A DNA stretch of 64,000 nucleotides from the NCBI GenBank assembly GCA_037349315.1, contig JBAIAC010000014.1:26761001-26825000 (forward strand). Reading direction: 5' to 3'. The stretch is from Chelydra serpentina (lineage: Eukaryota > Chordata > Testudines > Chelydridae). The notes below the pieces were generated by a model. That model saw nothing but the letters and a program-made list of their open reading frames with translations. It was not told the origin of the DNA and searched no databases. Position 1 is the stretch's first letter. Each line of letters opens with the position of its first letter. A program made the translations under genes and the position numbers. Positions 23,427-36,516 of this stretch are shown piece by piece.

Positions 23427-25217
23427 ACAATATTGCTTCATTGAAGCGAGGATCAGCTGTGGCACTGAAGTCCAAATAGTGATTCTGAAAAGATATATAT
23501 CTGATTCCACATTTCTGATCTGCAAATTATGTTGACTGGAATATCAGATAAATAGAGACTACCATATTGCTGGCACAATGTACCTTAATTCAAAGCCAGC
23601 TTTACTCACTAAAAACACCCACAGCCAATCCATTTGTACAACTTTTGCTTGGAAAGGCATGACCCATCAAAATTAGTTAATAAGCCCCCCCCAAAATTAT
23701 AGGGTTTTTGCAATGATGAAATATCATCCAAATTTTAACTTACAATCTTCTTACCATTCAATTTTATAAAAACTGGCTTCTACTATCCAGGAACAAGAAC
23801 TTGCTAAGGACAATAAGAGAAACAACATACTGACCAAGGTGAAATCCCTGAACAGCGTTAGGTGAGAAGTGATAAGTCCTAAAGACAACCTTATCTTTGT
23901 GGAAGAGAGTAAACAGGCTATCTTTTAAAATACCCTACAAATCACTCATTGCTGTCTTTAAAAGCTTTGGAAACAGCCAGAAGAAATGACATCTTAAAAG
24001 AACAGAGATAAAGACTAGTAAAGACTAAACAATAGAATTCAAAAGCCAGGCTATATTAGAAGCTTATGTAATAAACCTTTTAGAAATCTAGCAATATCAA
24101 AGTAAGCAAACAATTTAGTATCCTGTGAATTATGGCAAAAAAACAATTGGGGAAACCAAATTAAATTTAAGATATCACTCGCAGAACAGATTTAACAACG
24201 AAATACAGTTAGGGGACACAAGGAAAAGGGAAATAGGGACAAGGGAAGTAACAGAATCTCAAGACCAGGAATAACCAAGAGCTGTAAAGCCTTCTGTTTA
24301 GCACTGTATTACTTATGTTAGGCAAATAAAAGGTGACACACATGCACTCTCCCCCGTCCCACTGAGCTCTATTATATTTTAAAAACCTGACAATTAAATA
24401 TAAGGGGACAGATTCACCCTCTGTATCAATCCATTAACTTTTATAAGAATTAATGCCTCACATGAGGACAGAAAGTATTAAATGACTTGGAAATAATACG
24501 AGACTAACAGAACATTTTGGTATACCAAAGTACCAGTAATTTATTAACCAGAGAGGCTCAGAGAATTACGAATACCATTTCCTTTCAACTTCTAAATGCC
24601 GAGGCAGCACTAGAGAAAAAACTGGAGACTAAGATGTTAAATGAATCCTTCAGAGAATCTTCCAATATGATTTTCCTTTTAAAATATCAAATGACATTTT
24701 TATTAAACTGACTGGCCAAAGGTTTGGGTGAAAAAAAAATAGATCTCCCACTGATTAAAGAGATGCTGCTATATGCCCTTGGTCAGGTCTTAAAGCTACC
24801 AACTAAAACAATCCATACTCATGTTCCCTGATATTGGCAAGAGGAACAGCTGACAAGCAGATTCTATAATTTAAAGCCCAGTCCTATGGCCATATATTCC
24901 ATCTCTATAAAAGGTATGCAATGACTGCATTTACTCCACATGTACACCATTATTCTAGTAGGTCTCTTTGAGCACTTGGAAAGAAGAGTTGAAAACCCAG
25001 TCATATTAGCCTGAACTCCAAAGTTTATTACATTATTCAATTTAGTAATAATTTCTTGCCTTTACATGTGGCCCTATGCAATGACGGACTAAAGCCCTCT
25101 TCTAACTCTGCCATAGTTACATAAAAATGGCATCAGCTCATGACCTCAGTATAAATTATTGTCATCTTTATTGTCTCCACTGGTGTGCAAACGGAAACGG
25201 TGGTGTCCTTAAAAATA

Positions 25218-25435
25218 CAGGCAAGTCTCATTTTACACGGGGGTTCCGTTCCGCGGTTCGCGCGTAAAGTGAAAAACCGCGTATAGTGAAACGCCATTGA
25301 GTTGAATGGTGGACGGAATCGCCCGCAGTACCGATTCAGTTTTTAAATAGTTATCTTTCTTTTTTTCCCTGGTTTTGCCGACCGCGCAAAGCTGAATTCA
25401 CGCATGTTAAATGCGCCTAAGATGCGACTCGCCTG
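25218..25435. mobile_element. 218-bp mariner-like MITE, TA target duplication
   Basis: The ends are caggcaagtctcattttaca and, inward from the right, caggcgagtcgcatcttagg; TA precedes and follows (25216-25217 and 25436-25437). The interior is CpG-rich (gcggttcgcgcgtaaagtga), unlike the AT-rich intron around it. It has no coding capacity. Confidence 0.85.
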
Positions 25436-25659
25436 TAACAAAATGTATTCGATGTACATTTTTTCCATATGTACAAGTGAACATCCTCACTTACATTTTT
25501 CTTTTGCATAGAAAAAGATATAGAACATTGAGATAGGAGAACATGGGATCAGGTACAAAAAAAAAAAAGGCTAAAAAATTTCACAACAGTGCAAAAATTT
25601 CTTACACGACAGCATGGAATAGAACAAATCTTTTTAAAATATATAAAAAGGAAGAAAAC

Positions 25660-26255
25660 TCCCTCTCAGATATAGCGGGGCAGTTATCCCCGCTCCTGTG
25701 AAAGGCTAGGCTGATTGGGGAAGTAGCCACAGCTGGCCCTATAGAAGGGGTGTGAGCCAGAAGCTGAGTAAGTCTCTCTCTAGCTGTGGAGAGAGAAGGA
25801 CCTAGCTGCTGGAGAAAAAAGGGTACCTGGAGTGGAGCAGGGCTGGGGAAAGACCAGAGGAGCCGGGGAGTTCCAGCCTGAGGCCTAGGTAAAGGCCTGT
25901 GCAGATACTGGGGCCGGGAGGTGAAGCCCAGAGATAGGCAGAGGCAGCTGGTCCAACCTTCTTGCCAATGATGAGTGGCCATGACAGACTGCAGTTTGCC
26001 ACAGTGAGTGGGGGCTAGATGATGACTGGCAGTAGCCACTGAGGCAAGGTGGGTGAGAGGGTTGGGAGTTCCTCTGGGAGGGGAGACCCAAAGTGTGGTG
26101 GGGTACTGCTGGGGCAGCACCTCAAGGTAAAAGAGCACTGGGGTGTGGGAGGGACACAAGGGCCAGCAGCAGGTGAGACACTGGCCAGTAAGAGGTGCTC
26201 TGTATGCTGGAGAGCTAATTCCTGAGATGACCAGTAGGAGGTGCCACACTGGTGA
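25660..26255. repeat. G-rich interspersed repeat, possibly LTR-derived
   Basis: A strand-biased segment rich in gag, ggg and ctgg with phrases such as ccagtaggaggtgccac. It resembles a dispersed turtle repeat that I cannot classify. The long minus-strand open frame across it (215 codons) follows from base bias and matches no protein that I know. Confidence 0.45.
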
Positions 26256-26487
26256 GTCTTTGCTTTGCTACACTCAGCTGTTTGGATTTTGAAAATTCCA
26301 GTTCAATTGTCCAAATGGTAGAAGTTAAACAATTTTATTCTTCAGTCAAAAACTGGGTAAGGCATCTCACATTTCACTTCTTACCAAAAATGAGATTCTT
26401 TATTATAGGTAAGACACTGGTCCATTTTATGGGTATTATCTGTAATGGAAAACAAATTCAGGGATGCTCCTCAACCAAAATATTCTA

Positions 26488-26880
26488 GAGCAGAGGTAGT
26501 CAATAGGGGGACTGTGGGGAAAATCCAGATCGCCAGGGGCTTTTGACCAGGCCACAAAGCTCTGGGGGGCTGTGTGTGTGTGTGTGTGTGTGGGCTTGGA
26601 GGAGCTGGTGCCCAGGACTGATGCATAACTGCGGGGGCAGGTGTCCCCCTCCCCGCAATGGAGCCCTGCCAGGTGCGCTGGAGCTCAGAGCTTCAGCCCC
26701 TGCTGGGAAGCACTGGGGCTTCAGTCCCTGCTGTACACACTAGGGTTTGGGTCTTCAGTGCCCCCCAACCTTCCCAGTTACGAGTTAGCGCCAGGTGCCT
26801 GTTGGGTTCCTGCTGTCAGCACGGGGTGCCTGCCAGGGCTCTATTTAGGGAGGCCTTTGATCAGAGAAAAAGGGTTCCTC
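26488..26880. mobile_element. hAT-like fragment with (TG)11
   Basis: The left edge cagaggtagtcaataggggg and agatcgccaggggcttttga resemble a hAT end of the CAGAGGTGGTCAATA type. A (TG)11 run lies at 26571-26592. The right end was not found. Confidence 0.45.
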
Positions 26881-27864
26881 AGCAAATAGTACCTCAGGCA
26901 GTTCATAGCCCACTTCACTGCCGCGGCCTCTTTCTCAATGATGGATACACTTTCTCTCTGGAGAACAGCTTTCAGCTTATGTAGAGTATGGGGTTTTCTT
27001 CTCCCTTAACTTCTTATGAAAGAAGAGTCCCTAGCTCTACATCTGAGGTATCAATTTCTCGTATAAACCTCTTTGAAAAGTCTGGATTAAAAAAAACTGG
27101 GTTCTGACACATACAACCGTGTCCTTGATTCAATGCTTACAGTCGAGAATTCTTGCATGAAATGCCCAAATGAAGCACTGTTGTGGTTTGTGTTTTTTAA
27201 ATTCCAAAAGATGACAGTTTTGTTAACTTCAAATAATAGGCTTTTAAAACATCTAAAACTAGTTTGTAAATTTTTAAATTACAAATCTAAAATCTCAAAC
27301 AATTGTGTTTTATGGAAAGTCCATACTATACATAATTGACTCTAGTACAATCAAACAATTACACCTTCTACATTCTTTATTGTTTTCCCAGGTGGAAGAC
27401 AAAACAAATATTTAACTTTGCTGGTGTTTGTTTACAAATAAATGTTTGGCTCAGTTTTAACAGGTTTTTCTAAAAATATGTAAGCGGATATCATATATAG
27501 ATTGAAAAATATTTACAATTTATGTATCTCTCTCCATCTTCAAAAGTCCTTTATATACTTTAATAAATTTATCTAACAATTATGCAGCAATTTCAGAGGC
27601 CTGAGATTATACACTACAAACTGATGTTCAAATCATCTGATAATCCTTAATCTCTCATTTTCAGTAAAGGGTGCCCATCTCATACAACACTTCAATTGAA
27701 ATGTTACGAGATTACATTGGGATAATACAGTGGCCAAGTTATATGGAAAAGATGCATGTGATTTTTTTTCCCATATAATTTTTGAGTGAACATAAAATAT
27801 TCTAATGTATAGGAATAAATTCAGAATCTTACAAAATTGTAGAGAGTTTTTCCAGAATACTTAC

Positions 27865-27912
27865 TTGTTAAGATACAAAGGAGAAACAGATATTCTGTGT
27901 AGGAAATCAAAC
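27865..27912 (-). CDS. MICU3: MICU3 48-bp exon (GLISYTEYLFLL)
   Basis: This 48-bp exon completes a split Gly codon, then encodes LISYTEYLFLLCILT and leaves an A that the next exon turns into Lys. ISYTEYLFLL is the most conserved segment of the whole MICU family, the entering helix just before EF-hand 1. The acceptor ends ctctag (27913-27918) and the donor is a perfect gtaagt (27859-27864). The first codon after Gly is Leu where I recall Val in mammalian MICU3, a conservative change. The downstream intron (4,893 bases) is one of the shorter ones in the window. Confidence 0.95.
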
Positions 27913-27989
27913 CTAGAGACAAAAAAAAGTGTCATGTCATATCAATTCTAATGAGCCTTCATTTGTCAAGCTTAAAAAATTAGATGGTT

Positions 27990-28760
27990 TTTTACACATA
28001 TATACATTACAGCTGGGCAAAATTGTTCAGATGAAACTATTTTTCAGTCAGAAAGCAGATTTAGGTTAACTGAAACATTTTGCAAATTCATGTAGATTTC
28101 AGCAAATTGTTTCAATCAAAACAAAAAAAGAACACTTTTTTCCAAAAAGTCAAAATCAATCATTTCAACATTAACAAAATGAAATCTTTTTCAGGCAAGA
28201 TTTCACACAGGGATCTAGGCATTATTCACAAAAATGGAAGTAGGGGCACTGTCACCCTCCTTATAACCTTTAATGCAATGGTTAGGGGACTCATTTGGGG
28301 AGTGGGAGACCCAGGTTCAAATCTCCACTCCAGAGCAGGTACTTGAACCCAGGTCTCCATTCCTTCTAGATAAGTACCCTAACAACCAGACTATTGGGTA
28401 TTCTAAAGGGGGTGTCTCTCACTCTGTCCTGTTGAAGCTGTTCCACTTTTTATAAAATACTTGAACAGGGGGGAGAGGGAAATGAATGACTCTACAGCCT
28501 CCTAATCAGGACACTCACCTGGGAGGGAGAACACCTACATTCCAATCCCTGCTCCAATGAATATTTATTTATACAAAATGGAACAGCTTCAAAAGGAAAG
28601 ACTGAGAGCCCCACACTAGAATAGGCAGCCAATAGCCTGGTGGTTTATGCACTCTGCTCCAGACCTCAGCTGTCCACATTCCAGGTGATTGCTCTAACTA
28701 CTGGACTAATGGTTATAAATCACCTCCTCCTGTTTTCCAAATGTAGCACTTCATTTTCTT
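27990..28760. repeat. Composite repeat with tRNA-like segments
   Basis: The parts ggttaggggactcatttggg and gggagacccaggttcaaatc (about 28279-28322) resemble a tRNA B-box region. A second tRNA-like unit follows at about 28498-28560, and a third in reversed sense near 28650-28720. Related sequence lies at 33765-34140. Family not named. Confidence 0.45.
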
Positions 28761-29781
28761 TATCTTTTAGAACAAGTTAAAATACCCAAAGGTATTATTC
28801 AATGTGAGCTTAATTTTTGATATTTTGGAACTGTCAGAAAACTAAAATCTCTCTCTCTCACCAGCAGAGAGTGGTTTGTAGTCCAGGTAAATTGCTCTAC
28901 AAATACACTGCGGCCTTACTACTAAGACACTAGGTTAAACATAGATTAGTCTCATCCCTTGAAAGTAATGTGTATGAGGCAGTACACCAAGTTTTTCCAA
29001 AACCCCAACTATGACACATGGAAGTAACTTATGGTAGTACTGTATACAAAGGTTTCACATTACAATTAAAACTATGTTCTCTCCTGATGTCAGCTGTTTA
29101 AATATGTTCAAGCTTGGGTCATAATTTTACTAAATGTTAGTATACATATCCAGTTAGGAATTTTGATTCTCACATTGCTTAACAATAGAGATTTTAGTAT
29201 TTAGCTGCCTCTGTGTATACTTACATACACACTAATTATGCTTTGAAGTTTACATTCAACTCTTATTAGATGAGCTTATACATTTTAATTAAATACTAAT
29301 TTTTAAGGCTTTGTTAAAAATTGGAGTGTAATGTTGGAACTATTTACCGATTTAGATATATATGAAGCACCTATTCTAGGCCTCTCGATACTTTTGAGAT
29401 ACGTTAAAAATCCAATCACAAAAAATTCTGAACTAGCATCTGGTTCTTACTGCAGAAAATAATTAATCAGGGTTGAACTCAACATCCATATTATACGCCT
29501 ATTATCACAAATTGCGTTCCTTCTTCCCCAAAAGCCTGGGTAAATAGATAATCTTGCAGCATGCCCAGAAGGTCAGTGAATCAGGGGTATTTTGGACTCT
29601 TTTCAAAATGGGCTGCTTAAGAAACAATTACTGCCTTGAGGGTCTACTGGAAAGGCTTCAGTTCCATTAATCTTTAAGGACAGACCACCAAAACTGGTCC
29701 CTAGTCCCCAACATGATAGGAGGGGCACTATCTCAAAAACACAGGAGTTATGAGTTGGTCTATAATATTGGCCAAACTTCA

Positions 29782-29967
29782 AGGGCCAGATATTTTCAAG
29801 TATTTAAGTGCCTGAAGATGCAGGTGCCTAGTGGGATTTTCAAAAGTGCCTAGACACCTAACTCCCATTTATTTCAATGCAAGTTAATCACCTGTGTGCT
29901 CCTGAAAATCCTATTAGTCTCCTATCTGCATCTTTAGGTGCCTACATACCTCTAAAAATCTAGCCCT
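29782..29967. mobile_element. Palindromic MITE (186 bp)
   Basis: The ends gggccagatattttcaagta and, inward from the right, gggctagatttttagaggta are inverted; inner parts (ggtgcctag / ctaggcacc-like) also pair. The element folds on itself almost completely. A partial relative lies at 34491-34568. Confidence 0.7.
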
Positions 29968-31499
29968 AAATGACTAACTTCCAATCCCAAACCAAACACT
30001 AGACTAGCTGTGAACGTTGAACCAGGAACCACCTGGAATGTTTTCATGGTCATCATAGTGACTGTGAAATCCAAAGCTCATTCCAACAATTTGTCATCCA
30101 TACACATGTTAAAATCACTGATTGCTATTAGCCTTGGTACCTCCAAGGTGGGTCAGCAGCTCACACGTACAATTTGCAGCACATCAGCTGGTACTCCTGA
30201 ACTTATTCCAACTCAAATGCATTCTGGGAATCGCACAAAATGAACATATTGTAATCAACCTAGCCTGGGTGAAGGAGATTTCTAGCTTTTCAGGCTGCAT
30301 ACAAAAATCATGCAGAGTAGATCTTCACCTGTCGTCTTTAGGCTAATACCGTATAGAATACCTAGCTTGACCCAACTGTGCCCAAACTGGTAAAATGGTA
30401 ACGTCCAGCCAGGTTTTGCTCATAAGGGCAAGTCTGGGGGCCTTAAATCCTAATTAAATCATGGACTGTTGAAACTTTAGCCACTGATCTTCCCACCTCA
30501 GCATGAAGCTAAGACTGGAATTTTTGTCCTTAAATATAGGCAAAACCAGTGAAAGAAAGATTATGCATTTTGACTTCACAAGGTATTTTCCTGACTTGTC
30601 TATTTCAGAAAATAAAACAAACATATTTAATTCTTCCCCCGCTTCCTCAGTCTAAATGGAAATCCCTGGAGTAAACCTCCTGCTGCCGTTGGTGGTGGTT
30701 GTGGTGCGGCTAAAGTAGGGAAGGCTTCTAAGCAGTTCTAATACTATTCATTTTCCCTATAAGTCAGTATCTCACTCTGCCCACCTCCACAAAATAGTGG
30801 ATTTGTAAACAAAATGTAACTACTTCTGCTAGCACTTCAAGTTTAAAAGCAGTTACTCTAATAATAAATACAACCATGTATTCTGCCTTGTGTCATCTAG
30901 ATTTCATATAGCACCTCAGAAACTGAGAATTACTGTTGTGTCAAACATTAGGTCTGTGACTACTTGGAAGGTCAGCTACCTAGAGATCAAATGCAGCTGA
31001 GATATAGATAAAGGGATGTAAAACACCCTTGAGTAATCAGACCTAATAGTCACAGACCAATAGTTAAGTAAAAAATTATTTTACAGATTGTTTTTCAGTG
31101 TTTGATACCACCTTCTTTGTTGTAAAACAAAGGAAGGAAGAGCAACTGTCAAGTAGTATGTCAGCAGACATGAAGGGAGCTATTTAGGAGGCCTTGAAAG
31201 CATTCCCTCCTTTTGTTTGTATTAGTATATTGCAACCTATGGACAGATAGTTCTGGTTGACTGCCCTGAGTGTTATGGGAGAAAGATTCTGGAATGACTA
31301 TTGCTCAGAAAGAAGGGCTAACTCGAAGACCACATAGAAGGTGCAGAGGTCACTTGAGGTAAAAATAATTAAAATAAAAAGCCCTGGGCCATATCCTTAG
31401 CTGGTGTAAATTGGTGTAGCTGAATTGACTTAAATGAAGCTCTGCCAAAATACACACTTTATATCAAAATGCATATATTGTAGCAATAAAGCCTAAGAG

Positions 31500-31690
31500 A
31501 GAAGTAGTGTGAACTAGGGGATTAAGACTGGATGGGGACTCTGGAGATCTCAATTCTATTCCTATCTCTGCCTTTGGCATGTCATCTCTCTGCCTCTCAG
31601 ATTCCCCATCTATAAAATGGAGATAATGATACCTCTTTTGTAAAGTACTTTGAACCTACTAATTAAAAGCACTATTATTATTCTACCACT
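31500..31690 (+). mobile_element. MIR-type SINE relic
   Basis: The core and tail tctctctgcctctcagattc, then cccatctataaaatggagat and aaagtactttgaacctacta, match the MIR/CORE-SINE consensus. Diverged and truncated. Confidence 0.7.
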
Positions 31691-32865
31691 TTGTTCCAAT
31701 TTTACACCATAATTTTATTAATTTCAATGGACTCTCACTGGCAGAAAACTGGAGTAAGACATTGGTGAATCATATGCGGAAATTTTAGAGACATTTGTAT
31801 TACACAGTTCACAAAACTTATGATTGGATATGCTTTTTAATGGAGAATATTTTTAGAAGAGTTATTTATATTGCATATGTGATTGCCTACTATATGGTAA
31901 TGTTTACATTATTCAGAGCATATCTGGATCTTTTACAAATAGAGTCACATCAACAACTATTAATAGAACATATAATGTAATTCTCAATTGATATGAAGAT
32001 TATTTTATTATCAAATGTTGATAAGAAACAATCACCTTTGTGCTTTCTCCCATGCTGCCCCCTGCTTGGGAGGATTTGCCTGTAAGTTTCCACAAAGCTC
32101 CTTCACTATACTCCTTTAAATCTCTTCTTTAAAATCTCCTTTGCTGTGATGCCTATAAAAAACTTGACAATGCCTGGACCACTAGTGTGCTGAGACCACT
32201 ACCTATCATGCCAAATGTAATAGAGACCTCAGAGGGTCAGGTGGTCTACTGGGTAGTACACACAGTATCCCCTTTCAGCAGGAAAGCCTTTCAGTCCAGT
32301 TCCTCACCCAAGGATGGATTTAGCTTCCCCTCAGGTTTGCAATGTCCTTCCCCTTTTCTTATCAGACATGGAGTAAGAGTGGCATGTGGTTTATGTCCCC
32401 TCCTGCAGCAGTGGAAGTAGGCAGGGGAGCCTGGGTCCTCCCACTCCACCGGGCTCTGAACTAAAGAGCCCTATGAGAGTCAGCAGTGTTCGGCATCCTG
32501 GAATGCCCTCGGAGTTACCCTCCTTGGGTTACTTCCTACCATCTGTCTCTCCTCACAGCTCCCAGTTCAATATACGGTAACAAAAGAAAAAACATACAAA
32601 AACTAAACCTTAAGCCCCAACTGGGCTCAGTATGCAGTCCTGTTCCTCAAAGGGAGGCTTCTTTGGCACCCTTGTCCAGTTAGGTCTATCTTCCTCCCAC
32701 TTCTGAGCTAAATTTCTCCCTTTAAGCTTGCTCTGCAGGTCTGGAGGGGAGGGGCTACCTGGGTCCAGTATTGTCCTTTAACTCCCTTGGACCCAGTGTG
32801 GGGTTTGTCCACCCCTTCACACTAACCAATACTATCTCATTGTTTCCTTGTACTCCTCTATCTAT

Positions 32866-32960
32866 GGTCTCTTGTCTTATACTTAGACTGTAAACGCTTT
32901 AAGGTCAGAACTGCCTTTTTGTTCTGCCTTGTACAGTGCCTACCATATATAAAATAATTC
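32866..32960 (+). mobile_element. L2-type LINE tail
   Basis: The segment ttagactgtaaacgctttaa ... ttgttctgccttgtacagtg ... cctaccatat follows the L2 3' end (gattgtaagctctttggggc ... tgtacagcgcctagcac). Confidence 0.6.
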
Positions 32961-33764
32961 AGCCTGGGCATAACAGTAAAATATGTCAAGATCATGATAG
33001 TTAAGAACTGCTGTAGATGTTTAGATAAGATAGTTTAGAAATTCTTTGAATTGTTCACTGAAAATAAAATCTTAATCTACACCTGTACAAAATAAAAATA
33101 AGGAGATCACACCTTTGCAGGTTATTGCATTATATCACAACCAAATATACAGTATAAAAAAGTGTTTCCTTGGATTCAGTGTCTGTACTTAGCAAACTAG
33201 ACCATAATTCATGGCACATTCACCAAAAGGAAATAGGCATTTTACAGAAGAATGTCATAACTTTATTGAGATGGGTTTCTTATATCAACATAAACCAAAC
33301 GGAAACAATCTGACCTAAACAAATATCTTGAGTTAGAGAAATAAAAGAAAGTAATGAGAAAGCAATTAAGGACCCAATTCACAAAGGAACTTAGGCACTG
33401 CAGTGCTCAGCATTGCAACACCTAACCTGTAAGTACCCTGGAAATCACTGGAAACCACAAACCCTGAGTTGAGTTAGGCACCTAGCCCCCCTATACAATG
33501 CATGGGGAGAGGTAGGCACCTGACAATGGGATCTACAAAAGACATTATGCTAGGCGAGGAGCTGCCTAAGATAACCAATGGGAGATGCCAATGAAGGGGG
33601 ATTGTCCTCATCTCCACCCCTCTCATGCAGTTAGGTACCTAAATCTAATCTGCAGGAAGGTACCTATCTGCTTACAATCCACAGCCAGGAGTCAAGCGCG
33701 TAAACTGTTTCTTGCAAAAAGAGCAGCACACACTCCTAACACCACATGAGGACAACCGATAGTC

Positions 33765-34140
33765 ACCCTCCATTATAACATTTAGTCTAGTTGTTAGGGA
33801 ACCCACTTGTGATGTGAGATCCTTGTTCATTACCCCTGCTCCCAGATGAGAAGAAGGGATTTGAACAGGAAATCTCCCACCTCTCGGGTCTTAACCACTA
33901 GAGTAGGGGTAGTTTCATATAGGTCTCTCAATTACACTTGTTGAAGCTGTTCCTCTTTGTATTAAAAAATTATATATATGTAGGGCCATGAGAGAGAATG
34001 AGAATGACTCTATGGTCCAGTAATGAGGGCACTCAGCTGAGAGGTGGGAATTCCCAGCTGAAATCTCTTCTCATCAGGCAGAGGGGGAGCTGAATCAGCA
34101 TCTCCCACATCCCAGGTGAATACCGTAACCTGATGGGAAA
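33765..34140. repeat. Relative of the 27990 composite repeat
   Basis: Shares gttgaagctgttcctctttg, the segment after it, and a ggtcc-gtaatgagggcactc unit with the repeat at 28430-28560. Diverged; the surrounding 33360-33760 and 34140-34490 may belong to it. Confidence 0.4.
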
Positions 34141-34490
34141 AGTTTATAAGGAAGGCCTCCTCTCTTCCCCACCCGGCAAGTTTTGTGTGGAGTTGGGCAG
34201 CTCAGATCCTGCTTCTGGATCAGGTGCTGCAGGCAAAATACATGGGGCAACACCTATCTCCTCTGGTTTGAGGATCACGCTAGGGATTAAGTATGAGACA
34301 GGCACCCAGACACCTTCCCAAGGCAGCAGTACACATGCCCAGAGGCAGAAACTTAAATGCCCAAGGAACTTTTCTAGCAAAATGTAGACACTGAGTGAGT
34401 TCAGGCACCAGCTGAGTGAACTAAAGAGAGTAGACAAAGATAAAGTTGGTAATAAGGATACAGATAGAAAGCTTTCAAATTAGGTACTGA

Positions 34491-34568
34491 GGGCCAGTTT
34501 TTAAAGGTAGTTAGGTGCCTTGTTTTCAATGAGAGTTAGGCACAGGTGTTTTTGAAAATCTCACCTGA
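34491..34568. repeat. Partial palindromic MITE
   Basis: Shares gggccag-ttttt-aaaggta, aggtgcct and tcaatg-gagttaggc with the family at 29782-29967, shortened. Confidence 0.5.
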
Positions 34569-34594
34569 ATTACCAACTCAGAAAGCTAGCTTCA

Positions 34595-34985
34595 CAGCTA
34601 AGAACATAAAAACATGAGAGCTGTCATACTAGGTCAGACAGTGGCCAGTACCAGAGCTTCAGGGGGAGTATATAGAACAGGGAAATTATGGAGAGATCCA
34701 CCCTGTCTTGCCTCTTGGCTTCTGGCAGTCAGAGGCTTTGGGTTGTCCTGAGCATGGGGTTGCATCTTGACTATTTTGGTTAATAGCCACTGATGGACCT
34801 ATCCTCCATGAACTTTTCTAGTTCTTTTTTTAACCCATCTATATTTTTGACCATCACAACATCCCATAGCAATGAGCTCCACAGGTTAATTGTGGTTGTG
34901 TGAAAAAGTACTTCCTCTTGTCTGTATTAAACCTCCTGCCTATTAATTTAATTGAGTGATCCCAATGCCATGATAATAGATGTAG
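34595..34985 (-). mobile_element. CR1 3' end, antisense
   Basis: Reads cagaacataa-like start, gtcatactaggtcagacagt, ctaatagccactgatggacc-like middle and aacatcccatagcaatgagc, a very common turtle and bird CR1 tail in reverse. No open frame. Confidence 0.7.
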
Positions 34986-35999
34986 CCAAATAATAGCACT
35001 GTCACTCCTGTAATTTTTTTTAAGACACTTACAATAAACTCAAAGATTTTTTTCTCCCTTCTTCCTCCATCATTTTATAGCCAGACCATCTCACGGATCC
35101 ACCCACAACACCCTTTCTCCCATCCCTCAAAGGCTCCTGCATTGTTGTAATTTCCCCTCTAGCAAATGATACCTACACAAAGTTCCCTGTGGAAAAATAT
35201 CCACCACAAGAGGTTGCTAGAAAGGGAGGCAATACTTTTTCAATCAGTGATTACAGTGCCTCCACAATGCTCCCAGATCAAAAGTAGGTGACTGCTTAAA
35301 AAATATTCCAATCTATGCATGTAGGTACTGGGAAGGACTGAATATTATTGTGCATACCTGAAGTCAGATTTTAGTCTGAACCAAAAAATAAAACCAATGG
35401 AAAAATGAAAGATAGCAGAACTGGAATTTAAAAGGCCAATAAAAACAGCTGTATGTGTTTCCTTCCTCCTCCCATCCCCCACCCCGGCCCATTATTAAAG
35501 TGTCATTTAGCATCCAATTTAGTCAAACTTTTAATTAAATAATTCCTTTATATTTTACTTCACAACTTTTCTAAATTGAAGGTACATTTGATGTAGATAG
35601 CCAGTTTTACACCTTGTATCATATATGAGGTACACGGAAATAATTTAATATTGCTTTCATGTGAACTGCATAGGAACTTCTCAGCCTAACAAAGTAGTTG
35701 CATAGTGAGGTATCTTTTAATAAAGGATAGGTCACCAAAAACAAAAATAAAAGTGTTGCTGGAATTCTGCAACAGCCCTGCATGAAGGAGATATACTTAA
35801 AGACTGAGGAGTAACACAGTTAAAATATATAAATAAATATATGGTTTTAACAAATGTTACGTGAAGGGTGAGAAAGATGATTCCTATTGTTAAATATTTA
35901 AAATTTGAGCCCTAATTGTAATACTAGATCTTACAGAATCTTTCTTATGTATGAATATTTTTCAATGGACTAAGGTATATGTAATAAATAATAGTTATA

Positions 36000-36165
36000 C
36001 CTCATGTAGTGCTTTTCATCAGTCGAGCTCAAAACATTTTTCAAGATTGGATGTTTTACAGATGGAAAAACTGAAGCACAGTTACTTTGCACAATGTCTA
36101 AACTGGAAATAGAACCCAGATCTCCTGAGTCCTAGTACATTGTTCTAAGCACATAACTTGACATC
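36000..36165 (-). mobile_element. MIR-type SINE relic, antisense
   Basis: The segment gttttacagatggaaaaact, then gaagcacagttactttgcac and gaacccagatctcctgagtc are reversed MIR core sequence. Confidence 0.6.
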
Positions 36166-36516
36166 ACTGAACCAGTGTTTATAAACATTCTAAAAATGAA
36201 ATTTTTGTGTTTCATTTAGATGATCTAAAACTCATATTTTTATGGAGCCAAATTCTTCATAGCAGAAAGCATACTATTGTCATTTCTCTGGCAAGCACAA
36301 CATATTTATAAGGTGCACAACAAACTTCAAGGAAGCTATTTTAGACTCCTCAAGAGAAAAAACAACTCCACAGGAGAGAGGCAATCTACAGCTCCATAAC
36401 TCTACAAGAGCTATGCAGAGGACAGGTTCCACTGCAACTTTATACATGCTAAGTGTACTTGCTACATACTCTCTAGTTTTGAAATATTCTAAAGTTCATA
36501 TGAATGGACTTAGGTA

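Larger units (their letters stand above)
22972..27864 (-). other. MICU3: MICU3 intron, 4,893 bp
   Basis: Contains an 18-base T run (23409-23426), a TA-flanked MITE (25218-25435), a G-rich repeat (25660-26255) and a hAT-like fragment with a (TG)11 run (26488-26880). About 23430-25210 and 26900-27860 are AT-rich and show nothing recognisable. Confidence 0.85.

Noticed and set aside
25602..26249. Minus-strand 215-codon open frame
   Set aside because: It lies in a strand-biased G-rich repeat; the Pro/Leu/Ser-rich translation resembles no protein and open frames occur in other phases too.
30948..31062. Inverted pair aggtctgtgact / agtcacagacc
   Set aside because: Only about a dozen bases pair across roughly 95 bases; too short and without target duplication to call an element.
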